DNA from: an uncultured Lewinella sp.
GTDB taxonomy: Bacteria; Bacteroidota; Bacteroidia; Chitinophagales; Saprospiraceae
Length of the DNA stretch: 5,468 nucleotides
Direction: 5' to 3'
NCBI GenBank assembly: GCA_938021455.1
Contig: CALIGP010000330.1
Location: forward strand, 1 to 5,468
Every line of letters begins with the position of its first letter. Positions within the stretch are counted from its first letter, which is position 1. Shown piece by piece: positions 1 to 5,468 of this stretch. The notes beneath the pieces were generated by a model. That model was not told the origin of the DNA. It worked only from the letters and a program-made list of their open reading frames with translations, and did not search any database. The position numbers were made by a program, and so were the translations under genes.

Positions 1-114
1 CTCACTTATCAGGAAGCCGAGCTCGGTTTTGAAGTTCTCCACCTCAGTAGCCAAGCGCAGCCAGATCGCGCCAGTACGCCAGCGACCATTTTATTGGCGA
101 TGGGTTGCTGTTAG
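1..114 (+). CDS. C-terminal end of an unidentified protein (5' end outside window)
   Basis: Frame 1 is open from the left edge to a TAG at 112-114, giving 37 residues that begin LTYQEAELGFEVLHL and end ATILLAMGCC. I do not recognise the family. The tail is ordinary-looking: an acidic/hydrophobic stretch, a polar linker rich in Gln, Ser and Pro, then a hydrophobic end with two terminal cysteines. The main support is context. A strong plus-strand intrinsic terminator begins 37 bases after the stop, as expected for the 3' end of a real plus-strand gene, and no convincing minus-strand frame covers this stretch. The competing plus frame (29-298) runs straight through the terminator and is basic and low in plausibility. 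The gene converges on the two surface-protein genes, so it is not in their operon. Function is unknown, and the reading frame itself is inferred from a short fragment. Confidence 0.55.
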   Translation, partial: LTYQEAELGFEVLHLSSQAQPDRASTPATILLAMGCC

Positions 115-150
115 ACTTTCCAGAGATAAACACCCCCTAAAGATACTTTA

Positions 151-213
151 CCCGAAGACCTCCCGCCCGGCCGTACTGCGCCGGATGGCGGGAGGGGCTT
201 CGGGTTCTTTTTT
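151..213 (+). terminator. Rho-independent terminator, plus strand
   Basis: The left arm 151-167 (CCCGAAGACCTCCCGCC) pairs almost perfectly with the right arm 187-204, which reads GGCGGGAGGGGCTTCGGG; only one or two bases at the middle are unpaired. An inner stem CGGC/GCCG (168-171 with 180-183) closes the loop. A T tract, TTCTTTTTT, follows directly at 205-213. On the plus strand this is a canonical GC-rich hairpin plus U-run, 37 bases beyond the stop at 114. On the minus strand the stem is followed by a mixed A/T sequence without a proper U-run, so termination should be mainly plus-directed. Confidence 0.9.
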
Positions 214-241
214 GCCTGAACTTAAGCCAGTTTTTCTCAAT

Positions 242-303
242 AAAAAAGCGATCAGCTACCAACATTCAAGCCTTTTGGGGCTGTATGCTGACGGCTGACC
301 GCT
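242..303 (-). terminator. Rho-independent terminator, minus strand, multi-segment stem
   Basis: Read on the minus strand, AGCGGTCAGC (303-294) pairs with GCTGATCGCT (256-247) over ten pairs with one G-U, followed directly by a run of six T (247-242). Inside, CAGCAT (290-285) pairs with ATGTTG (265-260), again with one G-U, and AGCC (282-279) pairs with GGCT (272-269) around a six-base loop. Small internal loops separate the three stems. The U-run lies on the minus side only, so this ends transcription coming from the gene that stops at 378, about 75 bases upstream. It faces the plus-strand terminator at 151-213. Confidence 0.85.
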
Positions 304-341
304 CAGTACTCCACAAAAGGAGAACTTGATCAATACTACCA

Positions 342-359
342 GAAATCATGAATGATTTC
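342..359. other. Small perfect inverted repeat after the minus-strand gene
   Basis: GAAATCAT (342-349) and ATGATTTC (352-359) are perfect inverted repeats separated by two bases, so the realistic fold is a seven-pair stem with a four-base loop. Short complementary ACCA (338-341) and TGGT (372-375) lie outside it. There is no U-run on either side, so it is not a classical terminator by itself. It lies 18 bases past the TAA at 378-380 and could block 3' exonuclease or mark a processing point upstream of the true terminator at 242-303. Chance occurrence is possible for an AT-rich repeat this short. Confidence 0.4.
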
Positions 360-377
360 CGATAGCTTCGTTGGTAT

Positions 378-1412
378 TTAGCGAACCATTAACCGAACGG
401 CTTTACGTTCGATGTCGTCACTTGCGATGAGCTGGTAGATTCCGGCTGGAAGCGTCGGCAGCTCCGTGTTCAGGCTAGCAGCGTTCACGTTGGTCCATTC
501 TGTGACCAAGCGACCGGCTACGTCGACGAGGCGGACGTTAGTAGCACCTTTTGCCCAATCGCCTCCAAGACGAATGGTCAGGCGACCATTAGAAGCTGCG
601 GGGTTAGGGAAAACAGAGAGGTTCCGTTCTGCGGATACTTCCATTTCCGCTACAACAACGGGGCTACGCTCAGCCGTACCATCAAAATCAACTTGACGCA
701 GACGGTAGTAGTTCACGCCTTCGGCGGGGTTAACGTCGACAAATTCATAGTCGCTGAACGCGTCTGTCGTATTATTCCCCTGCACCTTACCGATGTTTAC
801 GAATCCAGTAGCTGGATCAGAACTACGTTCGATTTCGAAGTGGCTATTGTCCCTTTCTTCGCTTGTTGTCCAGTTGAGGTTAACGGTGGCTCCAGCGGGA
901 GTAGCCGTGAATTCAGTCAATGTGACGGGTAATGGGGAAGTAAAGTTGTAGAAATCAACATCGGTTGATACTCCGTCCGGACCATCAATAATGTTAGACG
1001 TGGCTCCACCGGCAAAGGGAGATAAAGCGCTGGTAAGAACCGTCCCACTAACGGGGTCAAAGTACTTCAGAGAAAGATTGTCACCCAGCGTGTGGGTCGG
1101 ACAGTTATCGCCAGCGGGGCTATCCTGAATGCGGATACTAAAACCGTTAACAAAAGTTCCACTTCCGGTAGGGAACTCAAATGACTGGAGTTGTCCCCGG
1201 CCAACGATTGCATCCGCTGCGTTAAACACTCCTACCCACTCGCCTGCTGGTGCAGAAGCGCCATCAATAAGTACGATTCCAATCATGCTGAATCCATTGG
1301 TAATGGGTGGAGTACAGGTTCCTGGGAAAGCAAATTCAGCAGGTTGTGCCATCAGACCTGAAGCAAACAACAGGGCAAATAATAGAAATTTAAGGCGGTA
1401 AATAATTTTCAT
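378..1412 (-). CDS. Secreted protein with FnIII-like domain and T9SS type A sorting domain
   Basis: A complete 344-residue protein of unknown specific role, probably exported to the cell surface or released. Residues 1-22 form a signal peptide: basic MKIIYRLK, a hydrophobic LLFALLFASGL core and cleavage after LMA, leaving Gln23 as the first mature residue, a common pattern in Bacteroidota. Residues about 24-155 are a beta-rich domain with the pattern AGEWVGVFNAADAIVG, then GDNLSLKYFDPVSG; its two cysteines (33 and 104) could form a disulfide. Residues about 162-257 are FnIII-like, starting LPVTLTEFTAT and including LNWTTSEERDNSHFEIERS and VNYYRLRQVDFDG, a segment very common just before T9SS tails. 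Residues about 264-344 are the sorting domain: FPNP at 268-271, VRLVDVAGRLV, LPAGIYQLI, ending RKAVRLMVR. T9SS tails of this type are removed after outer-membrane passage and guide anchoring or release. The ATG at 1412 is chosen because the signal peptide starts there. The leader is A/T-rich without a clear Shine-Dalgarno, which is usual in this phylum. It lies 69 bases after the giant gene and is likely co-transcribed. Confidence 0.93.
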   Translation of the reverse strand: MKIIYRLKFLLFALLFASGLMAQPAEFAFPGTCTPPITNGFSMIGIVLIDGASAPAGEWVGVFNAADAIVGRGQLQSFEFPTGSGTFVNGFSIRIQDSPAGDNCPTHTLGDNLSLKYFDPVSGTVLTSALSPFAGGATSNIIDGPDGVSTDVDFYNFTSPLPVTLTEFTATPAGATVNLNWTTSEERDNSHFEIERSSDPATGFVNIGKVQGNNTTDAFSDYEFVDVNPAEGVNYYRLRQVDFDGTAERSPVVVAEMEVSAERNLSVFPNPAASNGRLTIRLGGDWAKGATNVRLVDVAGRLVTEWTNVNAASLNTELPTLPAGIYQLIASDDIERKAVRLMVR

Positions 1413-1421
1413 TAGGTTTAA

Positions 1422-1473
1422 TTATAAATGGTGGCGGACCAGCCGAGCGGAGGCCCGCCACCATGAGTTATAA
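1422..1473 (-). other. GC-rich intercistronic hairpin (attenuator or processing element candidate)
   Basis: ATGGTGGCGG (1428-1437) and CCGCCACCAT (1455-1464) form a perfect ten-pair inverted repeat. After one mismatch, CC (1439-1440) can pair with GG (1452-1453), leaving an 11-base loop. Copies of the self-complementary TTATAA flank it at 1422-1427 and 1468-1473, which can extend the stem across a three-base bulge. It fills most of the 69-base gap between the two minus-strand genes. On the minus strand the stem is followed by ATTTATAATTAAACC and then the ATG at 1412, so there is A/U-rich sequence but no clean U-run. It may lower read-through into the second gene, stabilise the upstream message or affect initiation. 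The function is inference; the stem is directly visible. Confidence 0.6.
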
Positions 1474-1481
1474 AGATTAGG

Positions 1482-4400
1482 TTACTTGAGGATAAAGGCT
1501 TTGGTTCCTAGTATTCCTGCCTTTCCCGTTACACGAAGGTAGTAGTTACCTGACGGAAGACCCGTTAAATTCAGAGGAAGCGCATTTTGGCCAGCTACCA
1601 ATTCGGGTCGATTAAACCGACTAATTTCCTGACCAAGTGCATTTATGATTTGCACCGTAAGGTCCCGTTGAGCTTCTGCGACAAAGAACTTCAGAGTAAC
1701 CTGTCCTTTAGATGGGTTAGGGAAAATAGACATATCCAGCGCAATATCAGCAGGCGTTTCGGTTTCAACTGACGTCTCCGTTAAGGTGAGGTCTACGTTC
1801 CGGAGGCTCCAGCTGCCATCGAAGGTAAGACCTGTTTTGTAGGTCTCTCCACGTAACTCAACAAAGATCTCTTCGCCTGGAAGGAAGCCTTCATTAATCC
1901 GTGGTGTTTCTTCAAGATCTCCGTAGAGGAAGACGTTGTAGAAGAAACCGTCTTCTCGTACTTCGGTTGTCCCCATTACGTTACCGTCTACATCAGTGAA
2001 GTAGATGGTTTCGCCAAGGAACTCCTCTCCGTTCGGGAGTTGGCCATAGAAGCGGTCAAACTTAGAAGTAGGCATTATTTCGCCACTTCTCCACGTTCCG
2101 GCAGCGTAATCTGCTCGTACATCCAGAAGATAGCCTAAGCCATTCTCCAGATTAACCAGTGGGCCGAATGGACCGAAGTTGGTCACTACACTCTGTTGGA
2201 ACACGCCTTCTTTGATGGTTCTAACATCGATCAGGTTGTTATCAGAAATCAGTGTACTGAAGTAATCCGAAACGGTAGTTGTTTGCTTCTTAGGGTATCC
2301 AACGAGGTTAAGACCACTTTCAAGAGCTACCTCTGTAGTCGTATCAACTTGTACGCCACAAACGTTAACCGTTGCGTCAGAGATGACTTCTACAATCAGG
2401 CCATATCCACCACGAACACCACTGGGGATGAAGTTCACTCCGCCAAGTCCTGGGACAAACACGTAGGACTGAGCAGCCGTCTGTTCGTCTCGGTAGAACA
2501 CGATTACTGACTGCAGATTATCCGTTGCAATGATATTAGAGAATACATTTTCAATGCTCTGATCAACGGGAAGTGCATCAAAACTAACGATGTTAAACCC
2601 AGCAGTGAGGCTGATTTCGTCACAAGGAACGGCTACGGAACAATCTTCCATAGCAACAACCTCGAAGGTGAGTCCGGTTACGATATCACTATTACAACCG
2701 AAAGCGCTCATAACCTCGTAGTCGTAGGTGTAAATACCTGGTGTTACAGTAGACTGATCAAATAGGCCATCAGAAGTCACGGTCACAAAATCAGTACCTG
2801 AAGTCTGCGTAAAGACACCACCCAGGGTAACATCGGTCAGCAGATCGTATAGGTTTAGGAATGCTCCTCCCTGACAGGCTTCAGGCACGCCACCAACCAG
2901 CATTCCTGCTGATGGAGCGGGTTCTACCATTAGGGTGAAAGTCGTCGAGACTACCGTACAACCGGAGTTACCTCCACCGGCAGTGTAGGTAAATTCAACG
3001 GCTACTGGAGTTGTACTCGTTCCACCGATCATTGGCGTGAAGTTCGGCGCACCAGGAACGGGGTCACCGTTAGCATCCGTAAAGACACCTCCGGGAGATT
3101 CTCCCATCAGAGCATCCGTTAGCACGAAGTTCACACCGTCACAGAGTACACCAAGAGCGGGATCCAATACTCCGGACATTGCTTCCTGAGATAGCTCCAG
3201 GGTAACCGTATCGGTGAGCTGACCACAAGCACCATTCGTCAGGTTGTCGTAGATGATCTCAAAGTTGGCTACACCCGCCACAAAGCTGGCAGCAGGGGTT
3301 ACAAGGAGAGCATACTCGTTATTGTAGGCAATACTGTTGGCCTGGTTGACCGGGTCCCCGATAAACTCAAAGCCATTACCGTTAGAGCGAGTCAGAGAGA
3401 AACCACTAGCTGTTCCACCGATGTATTCCCAACGATAATCTGCATTGGTTGTTGTCAGTGCTTGACCGTTTGCATCTACGGGGTTAATCGAGGTAGGAAC
3501 GCCGGTTTGCGCACAAATGATCGGCTGTTCCAGTTCCAGAATCGTTTCCGGACGGAAGCTAATCGTTGCTGTATCCGGTGTACCGGCACAGCCATTTGAG
3601 TAAGGAATAGCAATGTACTGAACCGTCTTAATGCCCGCCGTTACGTTCTCAAAGGAAAGATCCTCTAAGCGGCGACCGTATGGAGCAGAACTGTTTTGGT
3701 CCGTTACCCAGAAGTCAACACTTTCGGTTCCCATTCCTGCAATCATGCCCGCTGGCAGGTCAACCTCCACGAGGAAGCTATCAATCATGGGCAGGGCAGC
3801 ATTATTGGTTACCGCACGAACCACCAGATCAAATCCAGCACCACTACAGAGCGTGTCGCTACCGGAAGGAATAGGAGTTCCGTTCGTATCATCGATACGC
3901 GCTATGGCAGAATTGACCGGATTAACGGTTACATCGAATTCGATAGCTCTGGCGGCGAAACAATCTTCTCCTGCCTGGAAACCAGGTGTCCCGTTCAATT
4001 CAAACCAGGTAGTGAAGTCTACCGTATAAGTAATGGGAGCTCCCGTCAAGTTTTCCAATTCACCCGCAGCAAAGCTTAGGGTATCACTAAGTTCAGCAGC
4101 TGGAATCCGGAAGGAAACTCCGCTGTTGAAGTCGGTGATGCCGGCAGCGTCCGTAATCGTGACGTTAGTCATCAGGAAGCCCGTCGCTGCATTGGAGAAG
4201 TCACTTACGACAACATCCAGTGCCTGTCCGGAGCACATTCCAAATTCAGGATTCGTAACGAGGAAACGAGGGCTGTTATCCTGATTGAATACAGCGGTGC
4301 TGTCCATCGAGGTCAGTTGCAGTTCAACGGAAGGATTCGGATTAACCGTGACCGTGTAGACGACGGGGTCGCCTTCACAACCATTATTAACGGGAGTAAC

Positions 4401-5468
4401 AGTGTAGACCACGTCTTGTGGAACATCCGTTGTGTTCACCAGCACATCGTTAGAAAGCTGGAAACGACCGGCTGCAGAGGAAGGATAATTCCCCCCAGTC
4501 AGCGTAACACCAGCAGGAACAGCGGCTTCAATATCCAGAATTACATTGGCCTGGAAATCTGCGGGAGTGCTCCAGGCACTATTAGACGCTGGATTAACCA
4601 CTAAACCAGTAGTCTCCCCAGTACAGATAGTTGTATCGATCTGGTTAGACGCCGTTTCCATAGCCAGAATAACTGGCTCTGCTGTGTAACGGAAGGTGTA
4701 AGTAATCGGATCACTGAAACAGCCAGGGCCGGATACAAGACGAACTTCGTAAGTAACGGTAACTGGGCCACCGGTCCGGTTACGGAAGACGTCACTTCCG
4801 AAGTAATCTGCCGATTTCCGAACCATCACCGGAGTACCGGCATAGACGGAAGAGAGGGTGTCAAAGTCCATATCTCCGGCAAGGCCAAGCGTATTATAGA
4901 CCGTGTCAATCATTACGGAGTCGAAGTCAATCTGAACGGCTGGCTGGGAAGCCAGCAGGTCGAAGCCAGAATCGGTAATGGAAACGTTGGAGCAAATGCC
5001 GTTGTTAATTGGTCCGGCATCCACCGTAATGACCGCAGGGTTCACACTTACCGTAAGGAAGATGGTATCACCGATACAGTTAGGGGCACCACTAACATTA
5101 ATGCGGGGGACAACGGTGTAAACAACGTCTTCAACAGCCGTGCCTACGTTAGTGATTGACGATTCGAAAAAGAACACATCTGCCACTGCAGGTTGGTTAT
5201 TCCCACCGAAGTTGTTACTTCCGCTTGCATGCTGGCCATTATTACTTGTTCCGAATGTGATGTTTGGTCCTGCCGTTACATCCACGACCCGAGCTCTGAG
5301 GGAGTTAGCTCCATTACTCGGCATGGTCGCAGAAGAGAGGAAAGCGCTGAGGCTATCTCCACTACAAATTTCGGCGGAGTAAGTACCATCCAGGTTATCC
5401 GTAATGTCCGTAGTGCCGCTGGCAAGTGCGAGCGTAGGATTCGGTTCAACGGTAATCGTTACTTCTAC
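1482..5468 (-). CDS. Giant PKD/Ig-like repeat surface protein with T9SS type A sorting domain (N-terminus outside window)
   Basis: The frame is open from the right edge to TAA at 1484-1482, giving 1328 residues; numbering here starts at the edge. The Met at 5324 is residue 49 and lies inside a repeat, so it is not the start. Residues 1 to about 939 are PKD/Ig-like beta repeats of the kind common in Bacteroidota secreted proteins, recognisable by CxG near the start and VVYTVTP...GCxGDP...TVTVNPNP at the end. Residues 951-1038 and 1046-1128 are two copies of one module (GFNIVSF and GLNLVGYP). Residues about 1134-1228 are another beta module (GETIYFTDVDGNVMG, LPGEEIFVEL). Residues about 1244-1328 are the T9SS type A sorting domain, with FPNPSKG at 1249, IINALGQEI, LPSGNYYLRV and a final KAFILK. 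No catalytic motif is visible. A structural, adhesive or matrix role at the cell surface is the best inference. It precedes the 344-residue T9SS protein by 69 bases, and its promoter lies outside the window. Confidence 0.94.
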   Translation of the reverse strand, partial: VEVTITVEPNPTLALASGTTDITDNLDGTYSAEICSGDSLSAFLSSATMPSNGANSLRARVVDVTAGPNITFGTSNNGQHASGSNNFGGNNQPAVADVFFFESSITNVGTAVEDVVYTVVPRINVSGAPNCIGDTIFLTVSVNPAVITVDAGPINNGICSNVSITDSGFDLLASQPAVQIDFDSVMIDTVYNTLGLAGDMDFDTLSSVYAGTPVMVRKSADYFGSDVFRNRTGGPVTVTYEVRLVSGPGCFSDPITYTFRYTAEPVILAMETASNQIDTTICTGETTGLVVNPASNSAWSTPADFQANVILDIEAAVPAGVTLTGGNYPSSAAGRFQLSNDVLVNTTDVPQDVVYTVTPVNNGCEGDPVVYTVTVNPNPSVELQLTSMDSTAVFNQDNSPRFLVTNPEFGMCSGQALDVVVSDFSNAATGFLMTNVTITDAAGITDFNSGVSFRIPAAELSDTLSFAAGELENLTGAPITYTVDFTTWFELNGTPGFQAGEDCFAARAIEFDVTVNPVNSAIARIDDTNGTPIPSGSDTLCSGAGFDLVVRAVTNNAALPMIDSFLVEVDLPAGMIAGMGTESVDFWVTDQNSSAPYGRRLEDLSFENVTAGIKTVQYIAIPYSNGCAGTPDTATISFRPETILELEQPIICAQTGVPTSINPVDANGQALTTTNADYRWEYIGGTASGFSLTRSNGNGFEFIGDPVNQANSIAYNNEYALLVTPAASFVAGVANFEIIYDNLTNGACGQLTDTVTLELSQEAMSGVLDPALGVLCDGVNFVLTDALMGESPGGVFTDANGDPVPGAPNFTPMIGGTSTTPVAVEFTYTAGGGNSGCTVVSTTFTLMVEPAPSAGMLVGGVPEACQGGAFLNLYDLLTDVTLGGVFTQTSGTDFVTVTSDGLFDQSTVTPGIYTYDYEVMSAFGCNSDIVTGLTFEVVAMEDCSVAVPCDEISLTAGFNIVSFDALPVDQSIENVFSNIIATDNLQSVIVFYRDEQTAAQSYVFVPGLGGVNFIPSGVRGGYGLIVEVISDATVNVCGVQVDTTTEVALESGLNLVGYPKKQTTTVSDYFSTLISDNNLIDVRTIKEGVFQQSVVTNFGPFGPLVNLENGLGYLLDVRADYAAGTWRSGEIMPTSKFDRFYGQLPNGEEFLGETIYFTDVDGNVMGTTEVREDGFFYNVFLYGDLEETPRINEGFLPGEEIFVELRGETYKTGLTFDGSWSLRNVDLTLTETSVETETPADIALDMSIFPNPSKGQVTLKFFVAEAQRDLTVQIINALGQEISRFNRPELVAGQNALPLNLTGLPSGNYYLRVTGKAGILGTKAFILK
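2085..2618 (-). repeat. Internal duplication of an ~85-residue module (NIVSF / NLVGYP)
   Basis: Two copies lie side by side in the giant protein: copy A at 2355-2618 and copy B at 2085-2333. They match at the same relative places: LTAGFNIVSF against LESGLNLVGYP; VFSNIIATDNLQSV against YFSTLISDNNLIDV; a Gly/Phe/Pro-rich middle (FVPGLGGVNF against FGPFGPLVNL); and GGYGLIVEV against NGLGYLLDV. The alignment is by eye and needs few gaps. Modules opening with a GxNLVSFP-type strand occur before beta domains in many secreted bacterial proteins. I cannot assign a binding role. Copy A carries Cys949 and Cys1037, while copy B has none. Confidence 0.7.
2652..5468 (-). repeat. Array of eight diverged PKD/Ig-like protein repeats, two cysteines each
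   Basis: This is the repeat region of the giant gene, residues 1 to about 939 counted from the right edge. Units end in strands such as TITVEPNP, TVSVNPAV, TFRYTAEP, TVTVNPNP, DVTVNPVN and TISFRPET. Cysteine pairs fall at 35/131, 159/250, 282/364, 412/503, 541/627, 652/748, 776/837 and 865/925, with no other cysteine in the region. The first six units have 82-96 residues between their cysteines. The last two are shorter (60-61) and follow a different pattern, with C.GG or C.G, then GGVFT, then GCN or GCT. The copies are strongly diverged at protein level and I see no long exact DNA repeats, so this is an old array rather than a recent expansion. Unit borders are approximate. Confidence 0.8.

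Noticed and set aside
29..298. Plus-strand open frame of 89 codons beginning MKFSTSVAKRS
   Set aside because: It runs through the whole plus-strand terminator and into the minus-strand terminator, has an Arg/Pro-rich implausible composition, and overlaps the more credible frame ending at 114.
466..1401. Three plus-strand open frames opposite the 344-residue gene
   Set aside because: They are antisense shadows of a well-supported secreted protein; they lack recognisable domains and have unnatural composition.
1390..1464. Micro-ORF of 24 codons on the minus strand starting in the intercistronic hairpin (MVAGLRSAGPPPFIIK...) and overlapping the next gene's start
   Set aside because: Its start codon and first codons are simply the hairpin arm; there is no ribosome-binding signal, and the Pro/Gly-rich start looks like a by-product of the GC-rich stem. 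A leader-peptide role cannot be fully excluded.
1413..1481. Separate promoter for the 344-residue gene
   Set aside because: I looked for a Bacteroidota-type TAnnTTTG -7 element with an upstream TTTG and found no convincing match in the gap.
1587..4604. Several plus-strand open frames (61-132 codons) opposite the giant gene
   Set aside because: The opposite strand encodes continuous repeat and sorting-domain protein; these frames have no domain or signal and overlap one another in different frames.
4601..4795. Minus-strand 64-codon frame inside the giant gene
   Set aside because: It is an out-of-frame shadow on the same strand within continuous PKD-like coding sequence.
5140..5382. Plus-strand 80-codon frame near the right edge
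   Set aside because: It is antisense to the repeat region, which stays open to the window edge on the minus strand.
2652..5468. CRISPR array or DNA-level tandem repeats
   Set aside because: The periodic pattern is in the protein; at DNA level the units are diverged and differ in length, with no short identical repeats and spacers.

Overview
The window looks like chromosomal DNA from a Bacteroidota bacterium. The main evidence is that two neighbouring minus-strand genes each end in a type A sorting domain of the type IX secretion system (T9SS), which is essentially confined to this phylum. The protein style (PKD/Ig-like beta repeats, FnIII-like domain, FPNP-type C-termini) and intermediate base composition would suit a marine or environmental lineage such as Saprospiria (Lewinella-like). 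That finer placement is a guess.

Layout, left to right. Positions 1-114 (+) hold the last 37 codons of an unidentified gene that enters from the left. Positions 115-377 are a convergent intergenic region. It holds a strong plus-strand intrinsic terminator (151-213), a complex minus-strand intrinsic terminator (242-303), and a small hairpin (342-359) just past the end of the minus-strand gene. Positions 378-1412 (-) encode a complete 344-residue secreted protein: signal peptide, N-terminal beta domain, FnIII-like domain, T9SS sorting domain. Positions 1413-1481 are a short intercistronic gap filled by a GC-rich hairpin. Positions 1482-5468 (-) are the last 1328 residues of a giant secreted surface protein whose start lies beyond the right edge. 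The first in-frame Met, at 5324, is internal, because the frame stays open to 5468.

The giant protein is an array of eight PKD/Ig-like units, each with exactly two cysteines. After these come a duplicated module of about 85 residues, a further beta module, and the T9SS tail. The two minus-strand genes are probably co-transcribed from a promoter outside the window, with the 242-303 hairpin ending the transcript. The likely picture is a pair of exported cell-surface or released proteins (adhesin or matrix type) that use the same T9SS route and may share a related beta domain. No enzyme, mobile element, CRISPR array, tRNA or rRNA was seen. No wholly new system is evident. The points of most interest are the cysteine-paired repeat architecture, the duplicated module, and the paired convergent terminators.
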